A DNA stretch of 64,000 bases from Micromonospora chalcea (GTDB lineage: Bacteria; Actinomycetota; Actinomycetes; Mycobacteriales; Micromonosporaceae). Both the position numbers and the translations under genes were made by a program. Every line of letters begins with the position of its first letter. Positions within the stretch are counted from its first letter, which is position 1. The notes under the pieces are model-generated. The model ran no database searches, was not told the origin of the DNA, and worked only from the letters and a program-made list of their open reading frames with translations. Positions 8,243 to 16,211 of the stretch are shown here, in pieces. The stretch covers positions 1-64,000 of the forward strand of contig NZ_MAGP01000002.1 of NCBI RefSeq assembly GCF_002926165.1, read 5' to 3'.

Positions 8243-9736
8243 ATGACGCAGGGGCACCCACCGGCGGCAGGTTGGCCACCGCCCGGCAACGCCGACCCCC
8301 GGTACGGCGGACCGCCGCCGCCCGCGCAGCCGGTGCCGTGGGGTACGCCGCCCCCGCCGCCGAAGTCCCGCCGTGGGCTCTGGATCGGGCTCGCGGCGGG
8401 CGCACTCGCGCTGGCGGTCTGCGCCGGCACGGCGGTCGGCGTCGGGCTGGGCCTGCGCGGCGACGACGAGGACGGCTCCGCGCCGAAGGCGGCAGCCGGC
8501 GCGAACGGTGTCACCGTCACCGACGCCGAGCTGACCGCCCTGCTCGACCGGCACAGCAAGGCGCTGGCGGCGAAGGACCTGGACGGCTACCTGGCCGCGT
8601 TCGACCCGGCCCGCAAGGAACTGATCGCCGGGCAGACCCAGCTGTTCCGCAACCTGGGCAAACTGCCGCTGTCGGTGGCCCGCTACGAGACGATCGAGAA
8701 GCAGGGCCGCGTCAGCGACGCCTTCGGGCAGGGCGTCACGTTCCAGCTCGACGTCTCCTTCGTGCACCAGCTGGACGGCTTCGACCTGGCGCCGGTCGCC
8801 GAGTGGTACCGCTGGACGGTCGTCCGCGCCGGCAAGGACGCGCCGATCCAGGTCACCGCCGTCACCGGCGCACCGGCCGGCGGCAACGGCGACTCGAAAA
8901 CCGTCTACTACCCCGGGCCGTGGGACAAGTGGCGGGACATCCATGTCGAGCGGACCCCGTACGCCCTGATCATCACCGATGCGGCCCGGGCTGCCGTGGC
9001 GAGGCGGTACGCCCCGGCCGTCGACAAGGCGGTGACGAGCAACCTGGCCGTGTGGCGGGCCAACGCGCCGCCCGAGCCGGCGTCTGACAAGTTCGTCGTC
9101 ACGCTCGCCGCCGGCAAGGACGAGATGACCTCGCTCTACCGGATCGGCACCGAGAAGGCCACCGAGGCGGGCTACTCGGTGGGCATGGTCGCGGCCGAGC
9201 GCAAGGACGGCAGGAACACGATCGGCGGCACCCGCATCGTGGTGGACACCGGAGATCGTTACTTCACCCGCTCCGGCGGCGACAACGACGCCCACATGGT
9301 GTTGCGGCACGAGATCGCGCACTCGCTGATGACGCCCCGCACCGACCCGGCCGCCGTGGACGAGTTCAGCAAGCTCGACGAGTGGGTGGTCGAGGGGTTC
9401 GCCGAGTACATCGCCTTCCACGGCCGCCCGCTGGCCGCCAGCGAGCGCACCGCGCCCGCCCTGCAACTGGTCCGCGACGGCGGGAACGGCTGGAACGGCA
9501 CGCTGCCCAGCAACGCCGACTGGCAGAAGAGCGGCCTGCTGACCTTCCACTACTGGCTCGGGCACACCGCGATGACGCACCTCGCCGAGAAGCACGGTGA
9601 GCCGAAGCTGTTCCGCTTCGTCGAGGCCGTCTACGCCGGCGCCCCGACCGACCGCGCCGCCCGGGACGTGCTCGGCGTGTCGCTCGACGAGTTCCAGGCC
9701 GGCTGGGCCGACTACGTCCGCGAACTGGCGGGCTGA
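8243..9736 (+). CDS. Membrane-anchored gluzincin-type metallopeptidase
   Basis: 497 residues: a Pro/Gly-rich cytoplasmic tail (1-48), one transmembrane helix (about 50-73, LWIGLAAGALALAVCAGTAVGVGLGL), then an outer domain. The zinc motif HEIAH lies at residues 356-360, with a glutamate in VVEGFAEY about 24 residues later as the third ligand, as in peptidase MA/M1-like proteases. The region before it (about 85-200) resembles an NTF2-like fold (LLDRHSKALAAKDLDGYLAAFDP). GAGGAA precedes the start. It is followed 19 bases on by a similarly built Pro-rich-tail membrane protein. The substrate is unknown. Confidence 0.8.
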   Translation: MTQGHPPAAGWPPPGNADPRYGGPPPPAQPVPWGTPPPPPKSRRGLWIGLAAGALALAVCAGTAVGVGLGLRGDDEDGSAPKAAAGANGVTVTDAELTALLDRHSKALAAKDLDGYLAAFDPARKELIAGQTQLFRNLGKLPLSVARYETIEKQGRVSDAFGQGVTFQLDVSFVHQLDGFDLAPVAEWYRWTVVRAGKDAPIQVTAVTGAPAGGNGDSKTVYYPGPWDKWRDIHVERTPYALIITDAARAAVARRYAPAVDKAVTSNLAVWRANAPPEPASDKFVVTLAAGKDEMTSLYRIGTEKATEAGYSVGMVAAERKDGRNTIGGTRIVVDTGDRYFTRSGGDNDAHMVLRHEIAHSLMTPRTDPAAVDEFSKLDEWVVEGFAEYIAFHGRPLAASERTAPALQLVRDGGNGWNGTLPSNADWQKSGLLTFHYWLGHTAMTHLAEKHGEPKLFRFVEAVYAGAPTDRAARDVLGVSLDEFQAGWADYVRELAG

Positions 9737-9755
9737 CGGAAACGGGAGACGACCG

Positions 9756-11159
9756 ATGACGTATCAGCACCAGCAGTACCCGCCGCCCGCGTACCCACCG
9801 GTGGGCCGGCCGGGTCCGGGCGGTGCGCCGCCGGCGGCGCCGAAGCGGCGCGGGCGCGTCGCGTTGCTGGTGGCCGGTGGGCTGGTGGCCGTGCTCGCGG
9901 TCGCGGCCGGCACCGCCTACGGCGTGTCCCGGCTGGTCGGCGGCGGTGACGACGGCGGGAGGAAGCTGCGTGCCGCGTGGGTGCTCGACTTCCCGGAGCT
10001 GCAGCGCAACGGCCTGAAGACGTACGACGGGCAGGACATGTTCGGCGCCTGGCTGGTCGGTGACGCGGTGGTCCGCGCGCAGCCGGACGGGATCATCGCC
10101 TACCGGCTCGGCGACGGCGGCCAGGCGTGGGGCGTGCCCGCGCCGCAGGGGGCCTCGCTGTGCGCGGCCGCGCAGACCCTCGCCGACGGGCGGGGTGTGG
10201 TGGCGCTCGGCCCGGCCGACTCGTGCGACACGCTCGTCGGGTTCGACGCGGCCGCCGGCACGCAGACGTGGCGGGTGACGTTCCCTGTGGAACGCCGGAC
10301 GGGCCGGTCCGAGACCGTCGCCCCCGACCTGTCGGTGGCCGCCGGGCAGGTGGTCGTCCGCAGCGGCGGGAACGTCCTCGGCTACTCGCTGGCCGACGGC
10401 AAGCGGCTGTGGCAGACCGACGCCGACCGGCTGCTGCCCGGCCGCGACTGCCGCCTGACCGACGCGCAGGCCGCCGGGGACCAGGCCGTCGTCACCACGC
10501 TCTGCGACGGCGACCGGGGCGCGCTGCTCGGCCTGGACCCGGCCACCGGCAAGCCGCGCTGGAAGCAGGACCTGCCCGCCGCGCAGCAGAGCGACGGGGT
10601 GCTCAGCGTCGACCCGCTGGTCAGCCGGCCCGGCCTGAACACCGAGACGTTCGTCGCGCGCGACGCCACCGGCAAGGAGCGGGCCGCGTTCGGCAACCCC
10701 GTCGACGGTACGCGGTTCAGCGACCTGCCGGTCAACCGTTCCAACACGGTGAGCGGGCCGGCGGTCCGGCCGTACCTGGCCGACGCGGACACGCTCTACC
10801 TGCCGACCGAGCCCTCTCCGGTGGGCGACAAGATGCGCCAGGCCAACCAGGTGGTGGCGATCGACCTGGCCACCGGGAAGCGGCGCTGGGTGTCGGCCGG
10901 GCACACCGACAGCGAGGTGGAACTCGTCCGCCTCGACGGGCAGGGCGTGCTGGCGTGGGAGGTGGGTGACCGGCGGGATCTCGCCCCACGGCTGGTCCGG
11001 ATCGACCCCGCCACCGGGAAGGTGGGCGTGGTGGCCGAGGCGCCGCTGTCGGCCGGCACCGAGGGCAGCGACGCGAAGGTGCTGGAGCGCGACGGCACAG
11101 TGGTGCTGGTGCCGTGGAAGCAGGTCACGGCGGACGCGGCGATCACGGTCCTGCGGTGA
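9756..11159 (+). CDS. Membrane-anchored PQQ-like beta-propeller protein
   Basis: 467 residues with a Tyr/Pro-rich tail (MTYQHQQYPPPAYPPVG), a transmembrane helix at about 33-54 and an extracellular propeller. Repeats carry LDPATGKPRWKQDL, IDLATGKRRWVSAG and FDAAAGTQTWRV, the tryptophan-docking style of PQQ/BamB-like blades, but without residues expected for a PQQ enzyme. It probably acts as a binding or scaffold protein at the cell surface. GGGAG lies before the start and the gene is 19 bases after the metallopeptidase, so they are likely co-transcribed. Its last 17 bases overlap the convergent gene ending at 11143. Confidence 0.78.
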   Translation: MTYQHQQYPPPAYPPVGRPGPGGAPPAAPKRRGRVALLVAGGLVAVLAVAAGTAYGVSRLVGGGDDGGRKLRAAWVLDFPELQRNGLKTYDGQDMFGAWLVGDAVVRAQPDGIIAYRLGDGGQAWGVPAPQGASLCAAAQTLADGRGVVALGPADSCDTLVGFDAAAGTQTWRVTFPVERRTGRSETVAPDLSVAAGQVVVRSGGNVLGYSLADGKRLWQTDADRLLPGRDCRLTDAQAAGDQAVVTTLCDGDRGALLGLDPATGKPRWKQDLPAAQQSDGVLSVDPLVSRPGLNTETFVARDATGKERAAFGNPVDGTRFSDLPVNRSNTVSGPAVRPYLADADTLYLPTEPSPVGDKMRQANQVVAIDLATGKRRWVSAGHTDSEVELVRLDGQGVLAWEVGDRRDLAPRLVRIDPATGKVGVVAEAPLSAGTEGSDAKVLERDGTVVLVPWKQVTADAAITVLR

Positions 11160-12321
11160 TGATCTGCATGTCCCGCAGCGCCGAGGGCTCCGCCCGCTCC
11201 GTGATCTTCTTGCCGTTCGCATCCACCAGGACCACCGTGTAGCGGTCACCGCTGCGCACCCGGACCACCATCGACCCGTCCGGCTGGAAGAAGACCTGCC
11301 GCAGTTGACGTCCCTCCAGCGGCAGCGACACCTCCGCGCCGGTCCGGGTGTCGAGCACGGCGTTGACCAGTAGCTCCCGTGCCGCGTCCCCGTACGTGCC
11401 GTTCCGGTCGATCCGCAGGAGCGCGACCCGCCGGCCGTCCGGGGAGAGACTGGACAGGTCGAAGGAGACGTACCGGCTGCCCTTGGTGCCCAGGCCCGGC
11501 ACCGTCCGGCGCGCCCTGCCGTTCCGGTCGGTGAGGACGATCGTGCCGTCGGAGCCGTCGGCGAACGCCAGCGTCCCGTCCGCCGCGAACACGGCGTGAC
11601 AGCCGTCGAGGCCCGTCACCCTGGTGAACTTCCCGGAGGAGACGTCGAGCACGCCGGTGGCCGGGTCGTCTCCGCCAGCGTTCAGACGCACGACGAGCTG
11701 TTGCGAGTTCGGCAGCCAGACGGGTGACCAGCAGACGTCGTCGACGCCGTCCCGGAGCTTGCGCCGCCCCGAGCCGTCGATGGCCGACACCCACACCGCA
11801 CCGGTCGTCTCGACCCAGGCGACCCTCTGTCCGTCGGGGGACACCGAGACGTTGACCTGCGCCGGCCCGTACGGGAGACCGAGCAGGCGGACCGGGTCGT
11901 CGCCCGGACGCCAGGACTGAAGCCGGACGGTGCTCGTCGGGGACGGGGCGTTCGCCAGGTCGGACGGGCCGTAGACGAGCCGCCCGAAGGTCGCGTCACC
12001 GTTCGGCCCCCCGCCTGTGGTTTCGCTGGGACTGGTCGACGGCGTGCTCGACGGCTCGGCGGACGGGGTCGGGGTGGGCTCGACCGGCGGGGCGGTGACT
12101 GTGACCGACGGCCCGGCCGGCACGGGCGTCTGGCTGTTCGGCCGGATCGCCAGTGCCGTTCCGGTCGCGGCGGCCAGCACCACCAGCACGGCGGCAGAAG
12201 TGGCGGCCGCCCGCTGGAGGCCGAGCCGCCGCGAGGTACGCAGTGCCCGGTCCCGCAGGTCGACCGGGGTGACCTCCTCGGCCAGATCGGCCAGGTCGAA
12301 ACGCAGTCGGTCCTGGTTCAT
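11143..12321 (-). CDS. Membrane-anchored TolB-like propeller protein, putative sigma partner
   Basis: 392 residues. A short cytoplasmic N-terminus (RLRFDLADLAEEVTPVDLRDRALRTSRRLG) precedes a transmembrane helix at about 39-62. A Pro/Thr/Ser linker (residues about 66-105) and a propeller domain follow, with VSVSPDGQRVAWVE, SLSPDGRRVALLR and FAADGTLAFADG strands. The start ATG overlaps the sigma stop by four bases (ATGA), so the pair is translationally coupled exactly as at 2272. No anti-sigma zinc motif is seen. The role as a regulator of the coupled sigma factor is inference. Confidence 0.78.
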   Translation of the reverse strand: MNQDRLRFDLADLAEEVTPVDLRDRALRTSRRLGLQRAAATSAAVLVVLAAATGTALAIRPNSQTPVPAGPSVTVTAPPVEPTPTPSAEPSSTPSTSPSETTGGGPNGDATFGRLVYGPSDLANAPSPTSTVRLQSWRPGDDPVRLLGLPYGPAQVNVSVSPDGQRVAWVETTGAVWVSAIDGSGRRKLRDGVDDVCWSPVWLPNSQQLVVRLNAGGDDPATGVLDVSSGKFTRVTGLDGCHAVFAADGTLAFADGSDGTIVLTDRNGRARRTVPGLGTKGSRYVSFDLSSLSPDGRRVALLRIDRNGTYGDAARELLVNAVLDTRTGAEVSLPLEGRQLRQVFFQPDGSMVVRVRSGDRYTVVLVDANGKKITERAEPSALRDMQIITAGP

Positions 12322-12848
12322 CGGGCGGTTCCTTCCGTGACGTACAGCTCGGCGAGCTCCGGTGCCACGCTGCGCAGCTTCGCCAGCGCCTTCGAGGTCT
12401 GGCTCTTGACGGTGCCGACTGTCACACCGAGCAGGTCGGCGGCCTCGGTCTCGGTGCGGTCCTCGAAGAACCGCAGAACCAGCACGGCCCGTTGTTTGGG
12501 AGAGAGCCGGGCCAGCGCGGCCCGGAGGGTCAGCCGGAGCGTGGTCTGCTGGGCGTGGTCGGGGGCCGAGTCGCCTCCGCGCGGCTCGGGCACGTCGCCC
12601 GGCATCGACTCGGCCACCCGGCGGCGTCGCCACCAGGAGACCTGCAGGTGGTACATGACCTTCCGGGTGTACGCCTCCGCGTTGCCGGTCTCGTGCAACC
12701 GATTCCAGGCACGGTGCGTACGGGCCAACGCGGACTGGACGAGGTCCTCGGCCAGATGCTGGTCGCCGGTCAGCAGGTAGGCGGAGCGCAGCAGCGCGGG
12801 CGTACGAGTTCGGACGAACAGGTCGAACTCAGTCAGGAGAAGATCCAC
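12318..12848 (-). CDS. SigE-family RNA polymerase sigma factor (second copy of this module)
   Basis: 176 residues, the same length as the factor at 1745. Region 2 is FVRTRTPALLRSAYLLTGDQHLAEDLVQSALART, followed by VSWWRRRR as in SigE-like factors; region 4 contains LARLSPKQRAVLVLRFFEDRTETEAADLLGVTVGTVKSQTSKALAKLR. The GTG at 12848 is the best available start, with AAGGAC upstream; a second GTG overlaps it out of frame. It is coupled by ATGA to the membrane propeller protein. It recruits RNA polymerase to a regulon that cannot be read here. Confidence 0.9.
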   Translation of the reverse strand: MDLLLTEFDLFVRTRTPALLRSAYLLTGDQHLAEDLVQSALARTHRAWNRLHETGNAEAYTRKVMYHLQVSWWRRRRVAESMPGDVPEPRGGDSAPDHAQQTTLRLTLRAALARLSPKQRAVLVLRFFEDRTETEAADLLGVTVGTVKSQTSKALAKLRSVAPELAELYVTEGTAR

Positions 12849-12963
12849 ACGAGCCGGTCCTTGGGGTCAGGTGGTGCATCGGCGTGACGCCTTCCGAGAC
12901 GCCACCCGGCCACGCCATGGTTGCCACCTCCGATGGCACTTTCCCGACAGGCTCCGGCCGGTG

Positions 12964-13479
12964 TCAGCAGTCGAAGACCGACCAGCAGATGTCGTTGCGC
13001 AGCCGCTGGTCGTCCAGGACCAGCTCGCGGATCTCGGCCGGAAGCTGATCGCGCTGCCACCGGCACTCGTCGCGCCCGGCCGCCTCGCCGAGACCGGCGG
13101 GCACCGCCGCGCGTACCGCCTTGATCGCGTACGCGGCGGCACCGAGTTCGTGGGCGGCCACGTGGGCCACGACGGCGGCCTGTCCGGCGGCGTACGCGGC
13201 GTTGCGTGCCGCCCCGCGCAGGTCCCGGGCCGCGCCCATGGCGTGCCCGCCCGCCGCGCGCGCCTCCATCATCCTGACCTCGCCCCGCACCCAGGCGCGG
13301 GCGTACGCGATCGCCTCACGCGGGCGGCTGTCGTCCGGCCGGACCGCCTCGAACAGGCCGAGGACGTGCTCCGCGCAGGTGGCGGCCCAGAGCGCCAGCA
13401 GATGGTGGTGCTCGTCGGTGAGCGTGCCGCCCCGGCGGATCGTGGTGAACCGGGGATCGCGGACCTTCGGCAGGATCAC
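12964..13479 (-). CDS. Imm5-like putative immunity protein (copy 1)
   Basis: 171 residues, alpha-helical and Ala-rich: MILPKVRDPRFTTIRRGGTLTDEHHHLLALWAATCAEHVLGLFE, then RARAWVRGEV-like helices and YAAGQAAVVAHVAAHELGAAAYA. These match proteins annotated as putative immunity proteins of the Imm5-like group. No cognate toxin is present nearby. It starts inside the stop of the upstream paralogue (ATGA), so three genes (14365 to 12964) form one tightly coupled operon. The C-terminus ends in Cys (VFDC). The family call is from memory of related sequences; protection against a toxin is unproven. Confidence 0.72.
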   Translation of the reverse strand: MILPKVRDPRFTTIRRGGTLTDEHHHLLALWAATCAEHVLGLFEAVRPDDSRPREAIAYARAWVRGEVRMMEARAAGGHAMGAARDLRGAARNAAYAAGQAAVVAHVAAHELGAAAYAIKAVRAAVPAGLGEAAGRDECRWQRDQLPAEIRELVLDDQRLRNDICWSVFDC

Positions 13480-14033
13480 GACGCGGCCTCCGGCCCGGCG
13501 GCGCCCTGGCGCAGGTCGTGGTCGAGTGCGCTCATCAGCCGGGCGACCCGGCTGCCGCCGCCGGTCACCGGCGGATAGCGGCGGAGCACGTCGACCAGCA
13601 CGGGGGTGGCGAGCTGCCGGTACCGGTCCAGCGCTGCCATGCCGACGATCTCGTCACCGCCGGCCTCCAGTTCGGCGACGCGCGCGGCGTTGGCGGCGGC
13701 CCGCAGAATGTGGCCGACCTGGGTGGCCTTCGCGATCGGGTGCAGGTACGCGGCCGCGGCGGCGTCACCGGCGGCCCGGGCGGCCAGGCGCGCGGACTCG
13801 GTGGGCGCGGACCGGGCGGCCCGGTGCGCGTCGAGGGACGTGACCCGCTGGAGTTTCGTCCGGGCGGCACCGCGCGCGAACGTCCACGCCGCGTCGACAG
13901 CCGCACGGGGACGCGGATCGCCGGGAACCGCCCGCTCGTAGACCGGGAGGACGTCCTCCGCGTGCCGGACCGCGTACCGCGCCACCTCGCGCAACTCGTC
14001 CATCGTCAGGTCGAAGTCCCCGGGCGCAGTCAT
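13476..14033 (-). CDS. Imm5-like putative immunity protein (copy 2, diverged paralogue)
   Basis: 185 residues. LTMDELREVARYAVRHAEDVLPVYERAVPGDPRPRAAVDAAWTFARGAART aligns with the equivalent LTDEHHHLLALWAATCAEHVLGLFEAVRPDDSRPREAIAYARAWVRGEVRM of the next gene, so the two are tandem paralogues. The later segment AARAAGDAAAAAYLHPIAKATQVGHILRAAANAARVAELEAG is again long helix. Start ATG at 14033 overlaps the upstream gene's stop; its own stop overlaps the next start. The function is as for the partner: orphan immunity or regulation, not established. Confidence 0.72.
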   Translation of the reverse strand: MTAPGDFDLTMDELREVARYAVRHAEDVLPVYERAVPGDPRPRAAVDAAWTFARGAARTKLQRVTSLDAHRAARSAPTESARLAARAAGDAAAAAYLHPIAKATQVGHILRAAANAARVAELEAGGDEIVGMAALDRYRQLATPVLVDVLRRYPPVTGGGSRVARLMSALDHDLRQGAAGPEAAS

Positions 14034-14365
14034 GTCGCGGGCATCGTATCGGTGATGCCGCGCCGGTACGGGCCCCAGCCGACGAACCGCTCGAACAGCT
14101 CGCGCGGGGTCGGCCCGTCCTGCGGGTTGAGGCGGAACAGGTCGTGGGTGGCCTCGTGGTAGAGCCCGGACAGGTAGACGGCCAGGTCGACGGGGTGGTC
14201 CGCGTACTCGACCTTGAGCAGTAGGCGCGCCTGCGCACAGGGCCACGGCGCGCCGCAGGCGCGGCACAGCCAGAGCGGCCGGATCGGCAGGTGGGCCGGG
14301 TGGTCCGGCGGGTAGGGGCGGGGCCGATCGGGGTACGGCCCGAGCCGCGGTACGGGAAGGTTCAT
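14030..14365 (-). CDS. Small CxxC-containing protein, first gene of the Imm5-like operon
   Basis: 111 residues. A Pro-rich start (MNLPVPRLGPYPDRPRPYPPDHP) leads to LWLCRACGAPWPCAQARLLLKVEY, where three cysteines (CxxC then C) look like part of a metal site. A helical segment follows (PVDLAVYLSGLYHEATHDLF) and it ends FERFVGWGPYRR. Relatives in actinomycetes sit beside XRE genes and are sometimes auto-labelled flavin reductase, but no flavin-binding fold is visible. The ATG at 14365 is preferred over an upstream in-frame start at 14446, which would run into the promoter shared with the XRE gene at 14461. Confidence 0.7.
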   Translation of the reverse strand: MNLPVPRLGPYPDRPRPYPPDHPAHLPIRPLWLCRACGAPWPCAQARLLLKVEYADHPVDLAVYLSGLYHEATHDLFRLNPQDGPTPRELFERFVGWGPYRRGITDTMPAT

Positions 14366-14460
14366 GCGTGACAGTCTGCTGATCGCGCCACTACGCTCGG
14401 AAGTCCTCGCTGCCGGTCCGGGGAGAGGCCGGGAGACCGGCCGCAATCTGAGGAGGGCGT

Positions 14461-15264
14461 GTGGAGAACGAGCCGACCGCCGAGCTGATCCGCGCGCAAC
14501 TGCGGCGGCTGCGGGTGCGGGCCGAACTGAGCCAGGAGGAGTTCGGGAAGCTCGTGCACTTCTCCGGCTCCCAGGTGTCGGCGGTCGAGCTGGGCCACCG
14601 GCCGCTCGACAGGTTCTTCCTCGCCCGGGCCGACGAGGTGCTCGGCACCGGCGGACTGTTGATGTCGCTGCTCAAGCTCGCCGAGCGCGACGGCCAGCCG
14701 AGCTGGTTCCGCCCCTGGCTCGAAGCCGAACGCCAGGCGCAACAGTTGCGCACCTACCAACCGACCCTGGTTCCCGGACTGCTCCAGACCGAGAACTACG
14801 CCCGCGCGATGATCCGCACAGATGACCTGATCACCGATGACGAGGTGGAACGACGCCTCGGAGTGCGGCTGGACCGGCAGTCGATCCTCTCCGACCCGGG
14901 CCGCCCGAAGTACATTGCCGTCATCGAGGAGTCCGTTCTACGCCGCGCCGACGAGGGCTACCGCGGACTCATGGCCGAGCAGATCGCGCACCTCGTCGAG
15001 TGCGCCGAGCGCCCGCACGTCGACATTCACATCGTGCCGACCTCGGTTACCGTGCACGTCGGCCTGGTCGGACCGTTCGCGCTGGCCCGGGGCACAGACG
15101 GCGGCTGGGTCGGCCACCTGGAGAACCAACTCGGCGGCGTCGTGGTCGACAAGGACGAGGACGTGGCTATCCTGCTGTCCAGATGGGAGAGTGTCCGCAG
15201 CGAGGCACTACCGCGCCGGCAGTCGGTCGAGCTGATGAAGGACGTGATGACCTCGTGGAGCTGA
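14461..15264 (+). CDS. XRE-family regulator with DUF5753 domain
   Basis: 267 residues. The N-terminal helix-turn-helix covers about residues 8-65 (LRRLRVRAELSQEEFGKLVHFSGSQVSAVELGHRPL). The rest is the actinomycete DUF5753 domain, recognised by YQPTLVPGLLQTENYARAMI and by VDIHIVPTSVTVHVGLVGPFALA. A strong GGAGG precedes the GTG start. The DUF397 gene begins 10 bases before its stop. In Streptomyces such HTH/DUF397 pairs act as developmental regulators and have been described as toxin-antitoxin-like; the same logic is inferred here. It diverges from the Imm5-like operon with 95 bp between them. Confidence 0.92.
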   Translation: MENEPTAELIRAQLRRLRVRAELSQEEFGKLVHFSGSQVSAVELGHRPLDRFFLARADEVLGTGGLLMSLLKLAERDGQPSWFRPWLEAERQAQQLRTYQPTLVPGLLQTENYARAMIRTDDLITDDEVERRLGVRLDRQSILSDPGRPKYIAVIEESVLRRADEGYRGLMAEQIAHLVECAERPHVDIHIVPTSVTVHVGLVGPFALARGTDGGWVGHLENQLGGVVVDKDEDVAILLSRWESVRSEALPRRQSVELMKDVMTSWS

Positions 15265-15449
15265 CTGGAGCGATCTGGCGGAAGTCCACACGCAGCGGTA
15301 CCCAGGGCGACTGTGTCGAGGTGGCGGACAACCTGGCCGCTGTGGTCGGGGTGCGCGACAGCAAGGACCCGGCCGGGCCGGTGCTCACCTTCACACCCGA
15401 CGCCTGGCGGGCCTTCGTCCGGCTCAGCGGGAGCCGCGCGTCGCGCTGA
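15255..15449 (+). CDS. DUF397 domain protein
   Basis: 64 residues from GTG 15255: IWRKSTRSGTQGDCVEVADN, VVGVRDSKDPAGPVLTFTPDAWRAFV is the complete DUF397 signature. It overlaps the XRE gene by 10 bases in another frame, so translation is coupled. Members of this family bind and modulate the partnered HTH-DUF5753 protein. Immediately downstream on the other strand lies a truncated methyltransferase. Confidence 0.92.
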   Translation: MELTGAIWRKSTRSGTQGDCVEVADNLAAVVGVRDSKDPAGPVLTFTPDAWRAFVRLSGSRASR

Positions 15450-15664
15450 TCAGCACCGTGTGGGCCGATCCGGTGCCACAGCTCGCCCGTGCCGGCCCCG
15501 ACCTCCAGCACGTCCCCGGCCAGTGGCAGCCGCTCGCCCAGCCAGGCGTACCAGTTCTGCGGATTGGTGCCGTACGCGTGCAGCGCGATGCGAGCGGTCA
15601 GGTTGCCGGTTGTCGTCGCGTACTGGCTGGTCGCGCGCGCCGACGCGGTGGCGTCGCCCGTCAT
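15450..15664 (-). pseudogene. Truncated class I SAM methyltransferase (N-terminal fragment)
   Basis: From ATG 15664 the frame reads SQYATTTGNLTARIALHAYGTNPQNWYAWL and then DVLEVGAGTGELWHRI, the opening helix and motif I (VLEVGAGTG) of a SAM-dependent methyltransferase. Similarity stops after about 65 residues, close to the end of the DUF397 gene, and the frame continues only as antisense of that gene to 15167. The rest of the enzyme (about 200 residues) is missing. Its ATG overlaps the VOC gene stop (ATGA), so it was once the second gene of an operon. The XRE-DUF397 insertion may have removed the remainder. Confidence 0.7.
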
Positions 15665-16038
15665 GAGAGGTAGAAGCAGAACGGGTGACCATCCGGGTCG
15701 AGGAGCACCCGGACGTCGTCCTGCGGCTGGAAGTCGGGCAGCGTCGCGCCCACGGACACCGCGTACGCCACGGCTGCCTCCAGGTCGTCGACCTTGATGT
15801 CCAGGTGGACAGACATCTGCTGGTCGCCGGGACCGGCCGGCCACACCGGCCGCACGTAGGCCGGCTCGTCCTGGAACGCCAGCCAGTGGCCGCCCTCCGG
15901 CGGGGCGAGGAGGACCCAGTCGGCTTCCTTCTCGCGCCGGATCCAGCCGAGCAGCCGCTCGTAGAACGCGGCCAGGTCCTCTGCGGACGGCGCGTCCAGC
16001 ACCGTTGTCGTCAGCTTCATCAGCGGTCGCTCAGCCAT
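15661..16038 (-). CDS. VOC-family (glyoxalase-like) protein
   Basis: 125 residues, one VOC module pair: LTTTVLDAPSAEDLAAFYERLLGW at the start, MSVHLDIKVDDLEAAVAYAVSVGA in the middle and VRVLLDPDGHPFCFYLS at the end. This fold makes metal-dependent lyases, dioxygenases and resistance proteins; a metal-ligand set (His/Glu) is only partly evident, so the substrate is open. The ATG at 16038 has AGGA upstream; a second ATG lies six codons in. Its stop overlaps the start of the methyltransferase fragment. Confidence 0.85.
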   Translation of the reverse strand: MAERPLMKLTTTVLDAPSAEDLAAFYERLLGWIRREKEADWVLLAPPEGGHWLAFQDEPAYVRPVWPAGPGDQQMSVHLDIKVDDLEAAVAYAVSVGATLPDFQPQDDVRVLLDPDGHPFCFYLS

Positions 16039-16211
16039 GCCGCATTCCTACCCGGCACCCGCGACATTTACCGGCCCATCCGCACCATCTCGGCGGGGTG
16101 GCGGCATCGACACCAGTCGGATACCGCCACCTCGCCGAGCCGGCGACGATCGGCCCGCACGGACACCGAAAGGGGTCGCCCGGTCCTCCGCTCGCGCCAT
16201 AAGCTGCGGCA

